Shown here: piece by piece, positions 16,169-24,233 of the stretch
Layout: each line of letters starts with the position of its first letter
How positions within the stretch are numbered: position 1 is the stretch's first letter
DNA from: an uncultured Christensenellaceae bacterium
Lineage (GTDB): Bacteria > Bacillota > Clostridia > Christensenellales > Aristaeellaceae
Assembly (NCBI GenBank): GCA_905236495.1
Contig: CAJOPV010000066.1
Location: 1 to 41,153, forward strand
Length of the DNA: 41,153 nt
Reading direction: 5' to 3'
The notes under the pieces: model-generated
What the model saw: the letters and a program-made list of their open reading frames with translations, nothing else
The model's database searches: none
Told to the model about the DNA's origin: nothing
Made by a program: the position numbers and the translations under genes

Positions 16169-16170
16169 GT

Positions 16171-17487
16171 CTAAAGTGCTTTTGCCGTCAGGTCGTAGGT
16201 ATCCGCCCCGGTGATCTTTGCCTGGACGAACTGCCCTTCCTGAAGCGGCTGATCGCTCAACAGGGCGATCTCGCCGTCCGCGTCCGGCGCCTCCCATTGG
16301 GATCTGGCGGTGTAATGCAATCCGTTGTGCCCGGTCACCAGCACCGTTTGGACGCTGCCCAGGCGGCTTTGATTGCGCCGGAGGCTGATGCGGGCCTGCA
16401 GGGCCATGAGACGGTCCAGGCGCTCCTGCTTGACCTCCTCCGGCACCTGATCGGGGAAGGCGGCGGCGGGGGTATCCTCCTCCGGGGAATAGGCGAAGGC
16501 TCCCATGCGGTCAAAGGCCGTTTCCTCGGTGAAATCCAGGAGACGCTTAAAATCATCCTCCGTTTCTCCGGGAAAGCCCACGATGAAGGTGGTGCGCAGG
16601 CAGAAGCCCATTTCCCGGGCGGCGGCGAGCATTTCCTTCGTGTGTTCTGCGGCGCCGCGCCGGTTCATTTTCTTAAGCAATCCCGGCGACGCATGCTGCA
16701 GGGGCAGATCCAGGTACTTGCAGATGTTTTCCCGGGCCGCCATGGTTTCCAGGAGGCCCATGTCCGTTTCATCGGGATACATGTACAGGCTGCGCAGCCA
16801 TTTAACCCCGGGGAGGACGGCGGCCTCCTTCAAAAGCTCGGCAAGGGAGGAACCGATATCGGCGCCGTATCGGGTGGTATCCTGGGCGATGAGAATATGC
16901 TCCCGCACGCCCTGATCGGAAAGCGCCCTGATCTCCGCTAAAATATCCTTCATGGGCCGGGAACGGTAGGGGCCCCGGATCAGGGGGATGGCGCAGTAGG
17001 TGCAGCGGTTGTCGCAGCCGTCGCCCGTTTTGACGTAGGCGGAATAGGCCGGGGTCGTCAGGATGCGCCCGCACTCAAAAAAGCCGGAGGACCTGGCGGT
17101 ATCCGCCGGGCGGCTGCCGGAAAGGGCGTTTTCAAGGTGCTCGGTCAAATGGGCGTACTGGGCCACCCCCAGCAGGCAGTCGATCTCCGGCATGTCCCGG
17201 AGCAGATCGTCCTTATACCGCTGGGCCAGGCAGCCGGTGACGCAGAGCAATCTGCACCGGCCCGTTTTTTTGTATTCCGCCATTTCCAGGATGGCGTCGA
17301 TGGATTCCTCCTTGGCGGGGGCGATAAAACCGCAGGTATTCACGATCAGGATATCCGCGTCCTTTGGCTCCTTGGTGATGCGCACCCCCGCGTCCCGAAG
17401 CAGGGACAGCATCTGCTCCGAATCCACCCGGTTTTTTACGCACCCCAGGGAAATCATCCCCGCGGTGAGGCCGTTCAGCTTTGCCAT
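16171..17487 (-). CDS. rimO: RimO, ribosomal protein S12 methylthiotransferase
   Basis: 438 residues with the full methylthiotransferase layout. The N-terminal UPF0004 domain has Cys16 (SLGCVKNRVDSE), Cys52 (NTCGFI) and Cys86 (VTGCLAQRY) for the auxiliary cluster. The radical SAM core has CDNRCTYC (Cys158, 162, 165). The C-terminus is a TRAM domain. SLGCVKN with VDSE and the AIPLIRG segment favour RimO over MiaB. RimO adds a methylthio group to an Asp of ribosomal protein S12. GAGGAA precedes the ATG. It diverges from the FAD oxidoreductase gene. Confidence 0.93.
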   Translation of the reverse strand: MAKLNGLTAGMISLGCVKNRVDSEQMLSLLRDAGVRITKEPKDADILIVNTCGFIAPAKEESIDAILEMAEYKKTGRCRLLCVTGCLAQRYKDDLLRDMPEIDCLLGVAQYAHLTEHLENALSGSRPADTARSSGFFECGRILTTPAYSAYVKTGDGCDNRCTYCAIPLIRGPYRSRPMKDILAEIRALSDQGVREHILIAQDTTRYGADIGSSLAELLKEAAVLPGVKWLRSLYMYPDETDMGLLETMAARENICKYLDLPLQHASPGLLKKMNRRGAAEHTKEMLAAAREMGFCLRTTFIVGFPGETEDDFKRLLDFTEETAFDRMGAFAYSPEEDTPAAAFPDQVPEEVKQERLDRLMALQARISLRRNQSRLGSVQTVLVTGHNGLHYTARSQWEAPDADGEIALLSDQPLQEGQFVQAKITGADTYDLTAKAL

Positions 17488-17531
17488 GGCGTTATTTCCT
17501 CGCTTTCGTAGGGCCGGAAAGCCCGGGCATT

Positions 17532-17561
17532 ATTGTATCATATCCGAGGGGACGGAAACAA
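17532..17561 (-). promoter_or_regulatory. Probable rimO promoter
   Basis: On the minus strand: TTGTTT (17556-17561), an 18-base spacer and TACAAT (17532-17537). Confidence 0.6.
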
Positions 17562-17573
17562 GGCCTTTCCTGT

Positions 17574-17602
17574 TTGAATTTCTCATATACCCGTGCTATA
17601 AT
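17574..17602 (+). promoter_or_regulatory. Promoter of the FAD oxidoreductase-dtd-hemZ run
   Basis: TTGAAT (17574-17579), a 17-base spacer and a perfect TATAAT (17597-17602), 31 bases before the start codon. Confidence 0.8.
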
Positions 17603-17633
17603 ACTCTCGATTACGGAAAGGAGGCGGCGCGGC

Positions 17634-19238
17634 ATGATCCGAATTGGCAATCTGAAAGTGCCCCTGGACGCGGACGCAGACGCGCCGCTTAAGATCGCGC
17701 TGCAAAAGATCAAGGCGGACGAGGGCCGGGTGATCTCCTGGCGGATCGGCAAAAAAAGCGTGGACGCCCGGGACAAGGGAAACGTGCATTTCGTGATGGC
17801 GGTGGACGTAGCCCTGAAAGGGGAAGAAAAGCTGCTCAAAGCCTTGAAGCCCGGCGTCGCCTCCCCCGTACAGCCGCCCTACGCGCCGCCGGCGGTGAGG
17901 GGAGAGTACCGGGGGCTTCGGCCCGTGATCGCCGGGTTCGGCCCGGGGGGCATGTTCGCCGCCCTGACGCTGGCCCGGGCCGGGCTGCGCCCCATCGTTC
18001 TGGAGCGGGGCCAAAGGGTGGAGGAACGAAAGAAAACCGCAGCCGTGTTCGCGGAGACGGGGAAGCTGGACCCCGAAAGCAACATTCAATTTGGCGAGGG
18101 CGGCGCGGGGGCCTTTTCCGACGGGAAGCTGACCACGGGCATCAAGGACCCGAGATGCCAATTCGTATTGAATGAATTGCATGCCCACGGCGCGCCGGAG
18201 GAAATCCTTTATCTGGCCCGGCCCCATATCGGCACGGATCGGCTTCCCCAGGTCGTCAGAGCCATCCGGGAGGAGATCGCTGCGCTGGGCGGGGATATTT
18301 TCTTTTCCATGAAGCTGACCGAAATCCGGCTGCGGCATAACGCGCTGGAGGCGGTAATCTGCCGCGGCCCTGAGGGAGAGAGGGAATTCCCCGCGGACTG
18401 CTTGATCCTCGCCATCGGGCACAGCGCGGCGGATACCCAGCGGATGCTTTATTACGCCGGGGTGAACATGATCCAGAAGCCCTTTTCCGTAGGCGCCCGG
18501 ATCGAGCATCCCCAAGCCCTCATCAACCGCAGCCAGTACGGCGGCTTTGCCCGCCATCCGGCGTTGGGCGCGGCGGAATACCATCTTTCCTGCCGCCTGC
18601 CGGACGGGCGGGGGGCCTATACCTTCTGCATGTGCCCCGGCGGCACGGTGGTGCCCGCCGCCAGCCGGGAAGGGGGATTGTGCGTCAACGGCATGAGCGC
18701 CTTTGCCCGGGACGGAGTGAACGCCAACGCAGCGCTTTTGGTGGATGTGCGGCCTCAGGACTTTGGCGACGATCATCCTCTTTCGGGCTTTGCCCTCCAG
18801 CGCGCCTGGGAGGAAAAGGCCTTCCGGGCGGGGGGAGGCGATTACCGGGCCCCGGTGCAGCGGGCGGAGGACCTGATGCAAAGCAGGCCCACCGTGAAGC
18901 TGGGGGACGTGACGCCCACCTATCGCCCCGGCGTTGCCTGCGCCGATTTTCGGGATATCCTGCCCTCCTTTGCCTATCAGGGCCTGCAGGGGGCCATCCG
19001 CGCCTTCGACCGGCAATTGAAGGGCTTTTACCTGCCCGACGCGGTGCTGACGGCGGTGGAGAGCCGCTCCTCCTGCCCGGTGAGGGTGACGCGGGATCAG
19101 CGGTTTGAAAGCAGCGTGGGCGGCGTGTATCCCTGTGGGGAAGGCGCGGGCTATGCCGGGGGCATCATGAGCGCTGCGGTGGATGGCGTAAGGGCAGCGG
19201 AAGCGGCCATGAAAAACGCGGGGATCATGGAGGAATAA
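17634..19238 (+). CDS. NAD(P)/FAD-dependent oxidoreductase (COG2509-type)
   Basis: 534 residues. The N-terminal ~90 residues form a small alpha/beta domain (IRIGNLKVPLDAD). The FAD-binding Rossmann motif GFGPGGMFAALTLARAG starts near residue 100, and CGEGAGYAGGIMSAAVDG near the C-terminus is the second FAD-contact segment. This is the uncharacterised FAD-dependent dehydrogenase family common in Clostridia; no substrate is established that I know of. I start at 17634 because AAAGGAGG precedes it and it lies downstream of a consensus promoter; the longer reading begins upstream of that promoter. dtd follows after three bases. Confidence 0.85.
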   Translation: MIRIGNLKVPLDADADAPLKIALQKIKADEGRVISWRIGKKSVDARDKGNVHFVMAVDVALKGEEKLLKALKPGVASPVQPPYAPPAVRGEYRGLRPVIAGFGPGGMFAALTLARAGLRPIVLERGQRVEERKKTAAVFAETGKLDPESNIQFGEGGAGAFSDGKLTTGIKDPRCQFVLNELHAHGAPEEILYLARPHIGTDRLPQVVRAIREEIAALGGDIFFSMKLTEIRLRHNALEAVICRGPEGEREFPADCLILAIGHSAADTQRMLYYAGVNMIQKPFSVGARIEHPQALINRSQYGGFARHPALGAAEYHLSCRLPDGRGAYTFCMCPGGTVVPAASREGGLCVNGMSAFARDGVNANAALLVDVRPQDFGDDHPLSGFALQRAWEEKAFRAGGGDYRAPVQRAEDLMQSRPTVKLGDVTPTYRPGVACADFRDILPSFAYQGLQGAIRAFDRQLKGFYLPDAVLTAVESRSSCPVRVTRDQRFESSVGGVYPCGEGAGYAGGIMSAAVDGVRAAEAAMKNAGIMEE

Positions 19239-19241
19239 AGC

Positions 19242-19691
19242 ATGCGGTGCGTGGTGCAGCGGGTTTCGGAAGCGTATGTGACGGTGGACGGCAGGGAAAC
19301 TGGCCGCATCGGGCGGGGCATCGCCGCGCTGATCGGCGTGGAAGCGGGGGATACGGAAAAGGACGCCGCTTACCTGGCGGGCAAGATCGTGAAGCTTCGC
19401 GTTTTCGAGGATGAAAAAGAGAAAATGAACCTGTCGGTGAAGGACGTGGGCGGCGGGATCCTGGCGGTGAGCCAGTTCACCTTATTGGGGGACGTCCGGG
19501 GGCAGAACCGCCCCGGCTTCACCCGGGCGGAAGCGCCGGAAAGAGCCAACGAGCTGTACGAAGCCTGCTGCGCGGAAATGAGGAGCCTGGGCGTGCCGGT
19601 GGAAAACGGCGTGTTCCGCACCCACATGATGGTGCACCTCATCAACGACGGGCCGGTGACGATCCTGCTGGACAGCCGGAAAACTTTCTGA
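19242..19691 (+). CDS. dtd: D-aminoacyl-tRNA deacylase
   Basis: 149 residues, full length. The family motifs SQFTLLGD (about 80) and NDGPVTILLDS near the C-terminus are intact; the latter carries the cross-subunit Gly-Pro pair that excludes L-amino acids. The enzyme removes D-amino acids, and glycine misloaded on tRNA-Ala, acting as a cytoplasmic homodimer. It sits between the FAD oxidoreductase and an MBL-fold gene with gaps of 3 and 12 bases, so it is co-transcribed. rel-dtd-MBL-hemZ is a frequent clostridial order; here dtd-MBL-hemZ is kept but rel lies about 5 kb further on. Confidence 0.95.
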   Translation: MRCVVQRVSEAYVTVDGRETGRIGRGIAALIGVEAGDTEKDAAYLAGKIVKLRVFEDEKEKMNLSVKDVGGGILAVSQFTLLGDVRGQNRPGFTRAEAPERANELYEACCAEMRSLGVPVENGVFRTHMMVHLINDGPVTILLDSRKTF

Positions 19692-19703
19692 GAAGGAGCA
19701 GCC

Positions 19704-20297
19704 ATGAAAATCGATACCCTGGTGCTGGGCCCGGTGCAGACCAATTGCTATCTTGTGTATCTGGAGGGAAGCGGCGAGGCTGTGGCGATCGATCCGGCGG
19801 AGGAAGGAGAGAAGATCAAAGCCGCGCTGGATGGAAAGACCCTCCGGGCCATTCTTTTGACCCACGGGCATTTCGACCATACGGGAGCCCTGAAGGATTT
19901 CCCCGGCGTGCCCATTTACATCCATCCCGCCGATGATATCATGCTGGAGGACGCGGCCTTCAGCGCCGGAGGCATGATCGGGGATACGGCGCCCCGGCCC
20001 AAGGCAACGGATTATGTGCAGGAAGGCACGAAGCTGCATCTGGCGGGGCTGGATATTTCCGTCATGCACCTGCCGGGACATACCCAAGGCAGCGTTGCCT
20101 ACCTGATCGGCGATGCGCTGTTTTCGGGGGATACGCTGTTTGCCCGGGGCTTTGGGCGCACCGATCTGCCCGGAGGCAGCATGGCGGATGAAATGCGGTC
20201 CATCAAGCGTTTGCTGCGGCTGGAAAAGAACTGGATCGTTCTTCCCGGTCACGGCGAACCCACCACCCTGAACGCGGAACGGGAGTTTTTTCTATGA
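19704..20297 (+). CDS. MBL-fold metallohydrolase, glyoxalase II-like
   Basis: 197 residues. The metal-binding THGHFDH motif is at 53-59 (His54, His56, Asp58, His59), followed by HLPGHTQGS, SGDTLF and LPGHGEPTT, which supply the remaining ligands. It belongs to the YcbL/GloB-like group that hydrolyses thioesters such as S-lactoylglutathione, but the true substrate in a clostridial cell is unknown. GAAGGAG precedes the ATG. Its stop overlaps the hemZ start (ATGA). Confidence 0.9.
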   Translation: MKIDTLVLGPVQTNCYLVYLEGSGEAVAIDPAEEGEKIKAALDGKTLRAILLTHGHFDHTGALKDFPGVPIYIHPADDIMLEDAAFSAGGMIGDTAPRPKATDYVQEGTKLHLAGLDISVMHLPGHTQGSVAYLIGDALFSGDTLFARGFGRTDLPGGSMADEMRSIKRLLRLEKNWIVLPGHGEPTTLNAEREFFL

Positions 20298-21745
20298 TCG
20301 TATCCTTTCTGACCCCCACCCCCGGCTTTGCCAACGACCTGGCGGACGTGGCGCGGATCTTCCTTGGCAATATCGACTGCCGGGTGAACGAGCCCGGCGG
20401 GGAGATGACCGTGACCCACACGGAAGCCGTGACGAATGGCTTAAGGACCTGCCGGGTGCGGATCGAAGGCCCCTTTGGGGCGGATGAAACCCGGGAAGCC
20501 CCCGTATCGCCGGATCCGCTGCTGGAAAAAAGGTATCACAAGCGGCTCATCAAGCAAACGCTGTACGACGGCATGAAGCGGGCTCTGGGCCGCACCCCGC
20601 CCTGGGGCAGCCTGACGGGCATCCGGCCCACCCGCCTTCTGTACGAGGCCATGGGCCGGGGACTGACGCTGGAGGAAGCGGAAGGGGAGACGAAAGCGCT
20701 TTTTGACGTGCGGGAGGATAAGGCGGCGCTGCTTCGGGAAATCGTACAGGTGCAGACCGGCCTGCCCCAGCCCTCCGCCCTGGACGCGGACCTGTATGTG
20801 GGCATCCCTTTCTGCGTATCCCGCTGCGCTTACTGCTCCTTTTTGAGCGGGGAAGTGGGGAAGGGAAAGGAATTGCCGCCCTACGTGAATGCCCTGGAGA
20901 GGGAAATCGAAGGCACCCTGGCCCTGATCGCCGAAAAGGGCTTGCGGCCCCGGGCGTTTTATATGGGCGGGGGCACCCCCACTGCTTTGAGCGCGGAGCA
21001 GCTGGGGCGGGTGCTTTCCGCCTGCCGGCCCTTTATCCGAAACGCCCTGGAGGTGACGGTGGAGGCCGGGCGGCCCGATACCATCGACCGGGAAAAGCTG
21101 ACCGTGATCCGGGAGGCGGGGGCCGGGCGCATTTCCATCAACCCCCAGACCATGCACGATGAAACCTTGCGGCGCATCGGCAGGCGGCACACCCGGGCCC
21201 AGACGGAGGCGGCCTATGCCCTGGCGAGGGAGGCCGGCTTTGCCCACATCAACATGGATCTGATCGCCGGGCTGCCGGGAGAAAACCTGGAGATGTTTCT
21301 TGAGACCCTTGCCTGGAGCCGGGCCCTTTCCCCGGAAAGCCTGACGGTGCACACCCTGTCCATCAAGCGCAGCAGCCTTCTGCACTTGTGGGAGGCCCAG
21401 CTGCCGGACGGGGACATGGCGGGGGACATGGTGGATGCCGGACGGCGGGAGGCGGCGGATCGGGGCATGCGGCCCTATTACCTGTACCGGCAAAAGCACA
21501 TGGCGGGAAACCTGGAAAACGTGGGCTATGCCCTGCCGGGCCGGGAATGTCTGTATAACGTGGATATGATGGAGGAAACGGGCCACGTGATGGCTGTCGG
21601 CGCCGGGGCCATCAGCAAACGGGTGGACCCAAACAGGGGCCGCATCGAACGGGCCCCCAACGTAAGCGACGTGAGCCACTATATCGCCCGGGTGGATGAA
21701 ATGCTGGCAAGGAAAAAGGAACTGTGGCGCGAGGAATGGCGGTAA
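20294..21745 (+). CDS. hemZ: HemZ, coproporphyrinogen dehydrogenase-like radical SAM protein
   Basis: 483 residues. An N-terminal ~160-residue region specific to HemZ (SLTGIRPTRLLYE) precedes a radical SAM core with Cys174, 178 and 181 in IPFCVSRCAYCSF. GGGTPTAL and ETVEAGRPDT-type segments follow as in the HemN/HemW superfamily. In the HemN family the reaction is oxygen-independent oxidation of coproporphyrinogen III, but HemZ activity is less certain and a haem chaperone role is possible. It is coupled to the preceding MBL gene by a four-base overlap. Confidence 0.9.
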   Translation: MIVSFLTPTPGFANDLADVARIFLGNIDCRVNEPGGEMTVTHTEAVTNGLRTCRVRIEGPFGADETREAPVSPDPLLEKRYHKRLIKQTLYDGMKRALGRTPPWGSLTGIRPTRLLYEAMGRGLTLEEAEGETKALFDVREDKAALLREIVQVQTGLPQPSALDADLYVGIPFCVSRCAYCSFLSGEVGKGKELPPYVNALEREIEGTLALIAEKGLRPRAFYMGGGTPTALSAEQLGRVLSACRPFIRNALEVTVEAGRPDTIDREKLTVIREAGAGRISINPQTMHDETLRRIGRRHTRAQTEAAYALAREAGFAHINMDLIAGLPGENLEMFLETLAWSRALSPESLTVHTLSIKRSSLLHLWEAQLPDGDMAGDMVDAGRREAADRGMRPYYLYRQKHMAGNLENVGYALPGRECLYNVDMMEETGHVMAVGAGAISKRVDPNRGRIERAPNVSDVSHYIARVDEMLARKKELWREEWR

Positions 21746-21758
21746 AGGAGGAAAAGGC

Positions 21759-22778
21759 ATGGAGGCCAGGCCAATTTTATGGATCGTGATTCCCTGTTAT
21801 AACGAGGAGCAGGTGCTGCCCCTGACGGCGCCCATGTTCCTGAAAAAGATCAGCGACCTTGCGCAGGCGGGAAAGATCAGCGAAAACAGCCGGGTTTTAT
21901 TCGTCAACGACGGCTCCCGGGATCGGACCTGGGAGATCATCTCGGATTTGGCGAAGCAGGATGAGCGCTATATCGGCATCTGCCAAAGCCGCAACCGGGG
22001 CCATCAGAACGCCGTGCTGGCGGGGCTCATGGAGGCCCGGGACAGGTGTGATATCACCATTTCCATCGACTGCGACGGGCAGGACGATATCAACGCCATG
22101 GATGAGATGGTGGACGCTTACCTGCAGGGCAGCGAGATCGTTTATGGCGTCCGCTCCAAACGGGATACGGATACCTTTTTCAAACGCTTTACCGCCGAGG
22201 GCTTTTATAAGCTGATGAACGCCCTGGGGGCGGAGGTGGTCTTCAACCACGCGGATTATCGGCTGGTGAGCAGCAGGGTGCTGAATCATTTTGCCGATTT
22301 TGAGGAAGTGAATATTTTCCTTCGGGGCATGTTCCCGCTGGTGGGGTTCAAGCATTCAACGGTTTATTACGAACGGGCGGAGCGCCTGGCGGGGGAAAGC
22401 CACTATCCCTTAAGAAAAATGCTGGCCCTGGCCTTTAACGGCATCACCAGCCTGTCGGTGAAGCCCATTTCCATCATTACGGGCATCGGGGTGGTATTCA
22501 GCCTCATCGGCGTGATCTTCGCCGTCTGGGCCGTTATCGAGGCCATCCTGGGCCACACCGTAGCCGGCTGGGCCTCTACTGTCTGCATCGTGTGCCTGCT
22601 GGGGGGCATCCAGCTCATCAGCCTGGGGGTCATCGGGCAGTACGTGGGCAAAACCTACATGGAAACCAAGCGCCGCCCCCGGTATATCATCAGCGACCGT
22701 ACCTGGGAGGAAAACCGGCGCCATTGGATCGAGGAAACGGAACAGAAAAAGGATGCCGGGCGTGACGGAAACGCTTGA
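21759..22778 (+). CDS. DPM1-like family 2 glycosyltransferase
   Basis: 339 residues. The GT-A domain is at 1-230: VIPCYNEEQVL at 10-20, NDGSRDRTWE at 50-59, RNRGHQNAVLAG and a nucleotide/metal DCDGQDD at about 104-110. Two membrane segments follow at about 245-270 and 285-305, then a basic tail. This is the GtrB/CsbB layout, which transfers a sugar from a nucleotide donor to undecaprenyl phosphate on the cytoplasmic face. The start at 21759 follows AAAGGAGG; an in-frame ATG 63 bases upstream lies inside hemZ and lacks such a site. No flippase gene is adjacent. Confidence 0.9.
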   Translation: MEARPILWIVIPCYNEEQVLPLTAPMFLKKISDLAQAGKISENSRVLFVNDGSRDRTWEIISDLAKQDERYIGICQSRNRGHQNAVLAGLMEARDRCDITISIDCDGQDDINAMDEMVDAYLQGSEIVYGVRSKRDTDTFFKRFTAEGFYKLMNALGAEVVFNHADYRLVSSRVLNHFADFEEVNIFLRGMFPLVGFKHSTVYYERAERLAGESHYPLRKMLALAFNGITSLSVKPISIITGIGVVFSLIGVIFAVWAVIEAILGHTVAGWASTVCIVCLLGGIQLISLGVIGQYVGKTYMETKRRPRYIISDRTWEENRRHWIEETEQKKDAGRDGNA

Positions 22779-22803
22779 CGCTTTTGCCCATTGAGAGTAT
22801 AAT
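22775..22803 (+). promoter_or_regulatory. Promoter of the SecD-like gene
   Basis: TTGACG (22775-22780, overlapping the glycosyltransferase stop), a 17-base spacer and a perfect TATAAT (22798-22803). Confidence 0.85.
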
Positions 22804-22816
22804 AGCACGGTATATG

Positions 22817-22837
22817 AGACGCCCGTATGGGGCGTCT
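22817..22837 (+). other. 5' leader hairpin of the SecD-like gene
   Basis: AGACGCCC (22817-22824) pairs with GGGCGTCT (22830-22837) around a 5-base loop, beginning about 13 bases after the -10 box. There is no T-run, so it is not a terminator; it may stabilise the mRNA or bind something. Confidence 0.5.
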
Positions 22838-22862
22838 GACCGCAGAGAGGAAGAGATGAACG

Positions 22863-24164
22863 ATGGCGAAGTCCACGAAGAACCGTACCCCCATGAGCGC
22901 CGGGAGCAAAGGCATCATTTGCCTGGCTGTTCTGCTGGCGCTGACTGTTTTTGTATCCTGGCTTTCCGTTTTCGGGCTCAGCTGGGGCGATAACGGCATG
23001 AATACGCTGCTGCCCTGGGTGCCCGTCAGCAGTGAAAACTGGCCTCAGAGCCTGCCGCTGAACCGGGCGCTCGGCGGCGGCAACGCTTATGATTATACCG
23101 CCGCGCTGCCCGAGGGGAGCGAAGGGGACCTCAGCCAGGAAACGGCAGACGCCGTGCAGGTGATCCGTCAGCGTCTCAGCAAAATGAACGAAGCGGACGC
23201 CGCCGTATCCGAAAAGGACGGCACCGTGCGCATCGAGCTTCGCAGCATGGATGCCTCCCGCCTTTCCAGCGTGCTTTCCATGGCGGTGATGCCGGGGCAG
23301 TTTGAATTCACCTCCGGCGGCACAGCGATCCTGACGGAAGAGGATATCGCCGACGCCCAGCTTTCCCTGAACTCCGCCCGCAATGGCTATAACCTGGTGC
23401 TGAAGACCACGGCGGAAGGGGCCGAAAAGCTGGCGAATTCCGGCGCCTCCTACGTCGCCATTACCTGCGACGGGGAATCCATTTCCACTTACGCTTCCGT
23501 TTCCGGCGATACCATCACCGCCACCATGGGCTCCACCCAGAACGGCTACAACACCGGGGTCAATATGGCCTTCCTGCTGGATACCGGCGCGGTGGATGTG
23601 AATTTGACCCAGGGCGCCGTCACCCCGGTGGACGCCACCTCCGCTTCCGTTAAGACAATCTTCCTGATCGCCGCGGCGATCCTGCTGGTATGCGGGCTGG
23701 TTTATCTGCTCGTTTCCGGCAAGCTCACGGGCCTTTCCGGGTTCCTGACGGTGTGGTGCGCCGTGGTGCTGACGATGTTCTTTGTCGCCACCATCGTGGT
23801 GCCCTCTGCTTCCGTCATCGCGCTGACGGTGGGGTGTCTTGTGGCGATCCTGCTGGGGCTGCTGCTGGCGCTTTATACCGCCGTGGCCCGGACCGACGCC
23901 GTCGCCGCCCAGATCAAAGAAGGCTCCACCCCCAAACAGGCCGTCAAGTTCGGCTTCCGGGCCGCCGCCAAGAACGTGTGGATCGTCCACGGCGCGGTGC
24001 TTTTGATCGCGTTGATCCTGATGATCTTCCCCTTCTCCCGTGCCGCCGGGTATGCCCTGGCTGCGGGCGTAGCGGGCAGCGCCATCACCGCCTGCCTGAT
24101 GCGGGCGTTCCTGGGCTGTTTTACCGCCATCACGGGCAAAGCGTCCCTGTTTGGCAAGAAGTAA
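22863..24164 (+). CDS. SecD-like protein, SecF absent and key Asp replaced
   Basis: 433 residues. TM1 is at about 18-40, an extracytoplasmic domain follows to about 262, then five TM segments (about 263-288, 291-313, 317-341, 372-391, 395-420), as in SecD. The head domain contains SecD-like stretches: TADAVQVIRQRLSKM at 95-109, MPGQFEFTSGG at 143-153 and NGYNLVLKTTAEGAEKLA at 174-191. In SecD the TM4 motif is LTIGMAVDANV; here it reads LTVGCLVA (321-328), with Ala where the proton-relay Asp sits. The TILDAN-type segment is also changed (KNVWIVHG, 370-377). No SecF half or neighbour is present. It precedes recJ and rel, where secDF usually lies, so descent from SecD is likely and the original activity doubtful. 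Confidence 0.72.
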   Translation: MAKSTKNRTPMSAGSKGIICLAVLLALTVFVSWLSVFGLSWGDNGMNTLLPWVPVSSENWPQSLPLNRALGGGNAYDYTAALPEGSEGDLSQETADAVQVIRQRLSKMNEADAAVSEKDGTVRIELRSMDASRLSSVLSMAVMPGQFEFTSGGTAILTEEDIADAQLSLNSARNGYNLVLKTTAEGAEKLANSGASYVAITCDGESISTYASVSGDTITATMGSTQNGYNTGVNMAFLLDTGAVDVNLTQGAVTPVDATSASVKTIFLIAAAILLVCGLVYLLVSGKLTGLSGFLTVWCAVVLTMFFVATIVVPSASVIALTVGCLVAILLGLLLALYTAVARTDAVAAQIKEGSTPKQAVKFGFRAAAKNVWIVHGAVLLIALILMIFPFSRAAGYALAAGVAGSAITACLMRAFLGCFTAITGKASLFGKK

Positions 24165-24176
24165 GGAAAGCGTGGT

Positions 24177-24219
24177 GGGTGCCGGGCATTGCCGGCACCC
24201 TCTTTTTACTTTTTTTTGA
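24177..24219 (+). terminator. Intrinsic terminator after the SecD-like gene
   Basis: A perfect 9-bp stem (24177-24185 with 24192-24200), a 6-base loop and a long T-rich tail, just before recJ. Either recJ has its own weak promoter here or depends on read-through; I see no clear promoter between hairpin and start. Confidence 0.85.
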
Positions 24220-24233
24220 CCTGGAGGGTTTTC

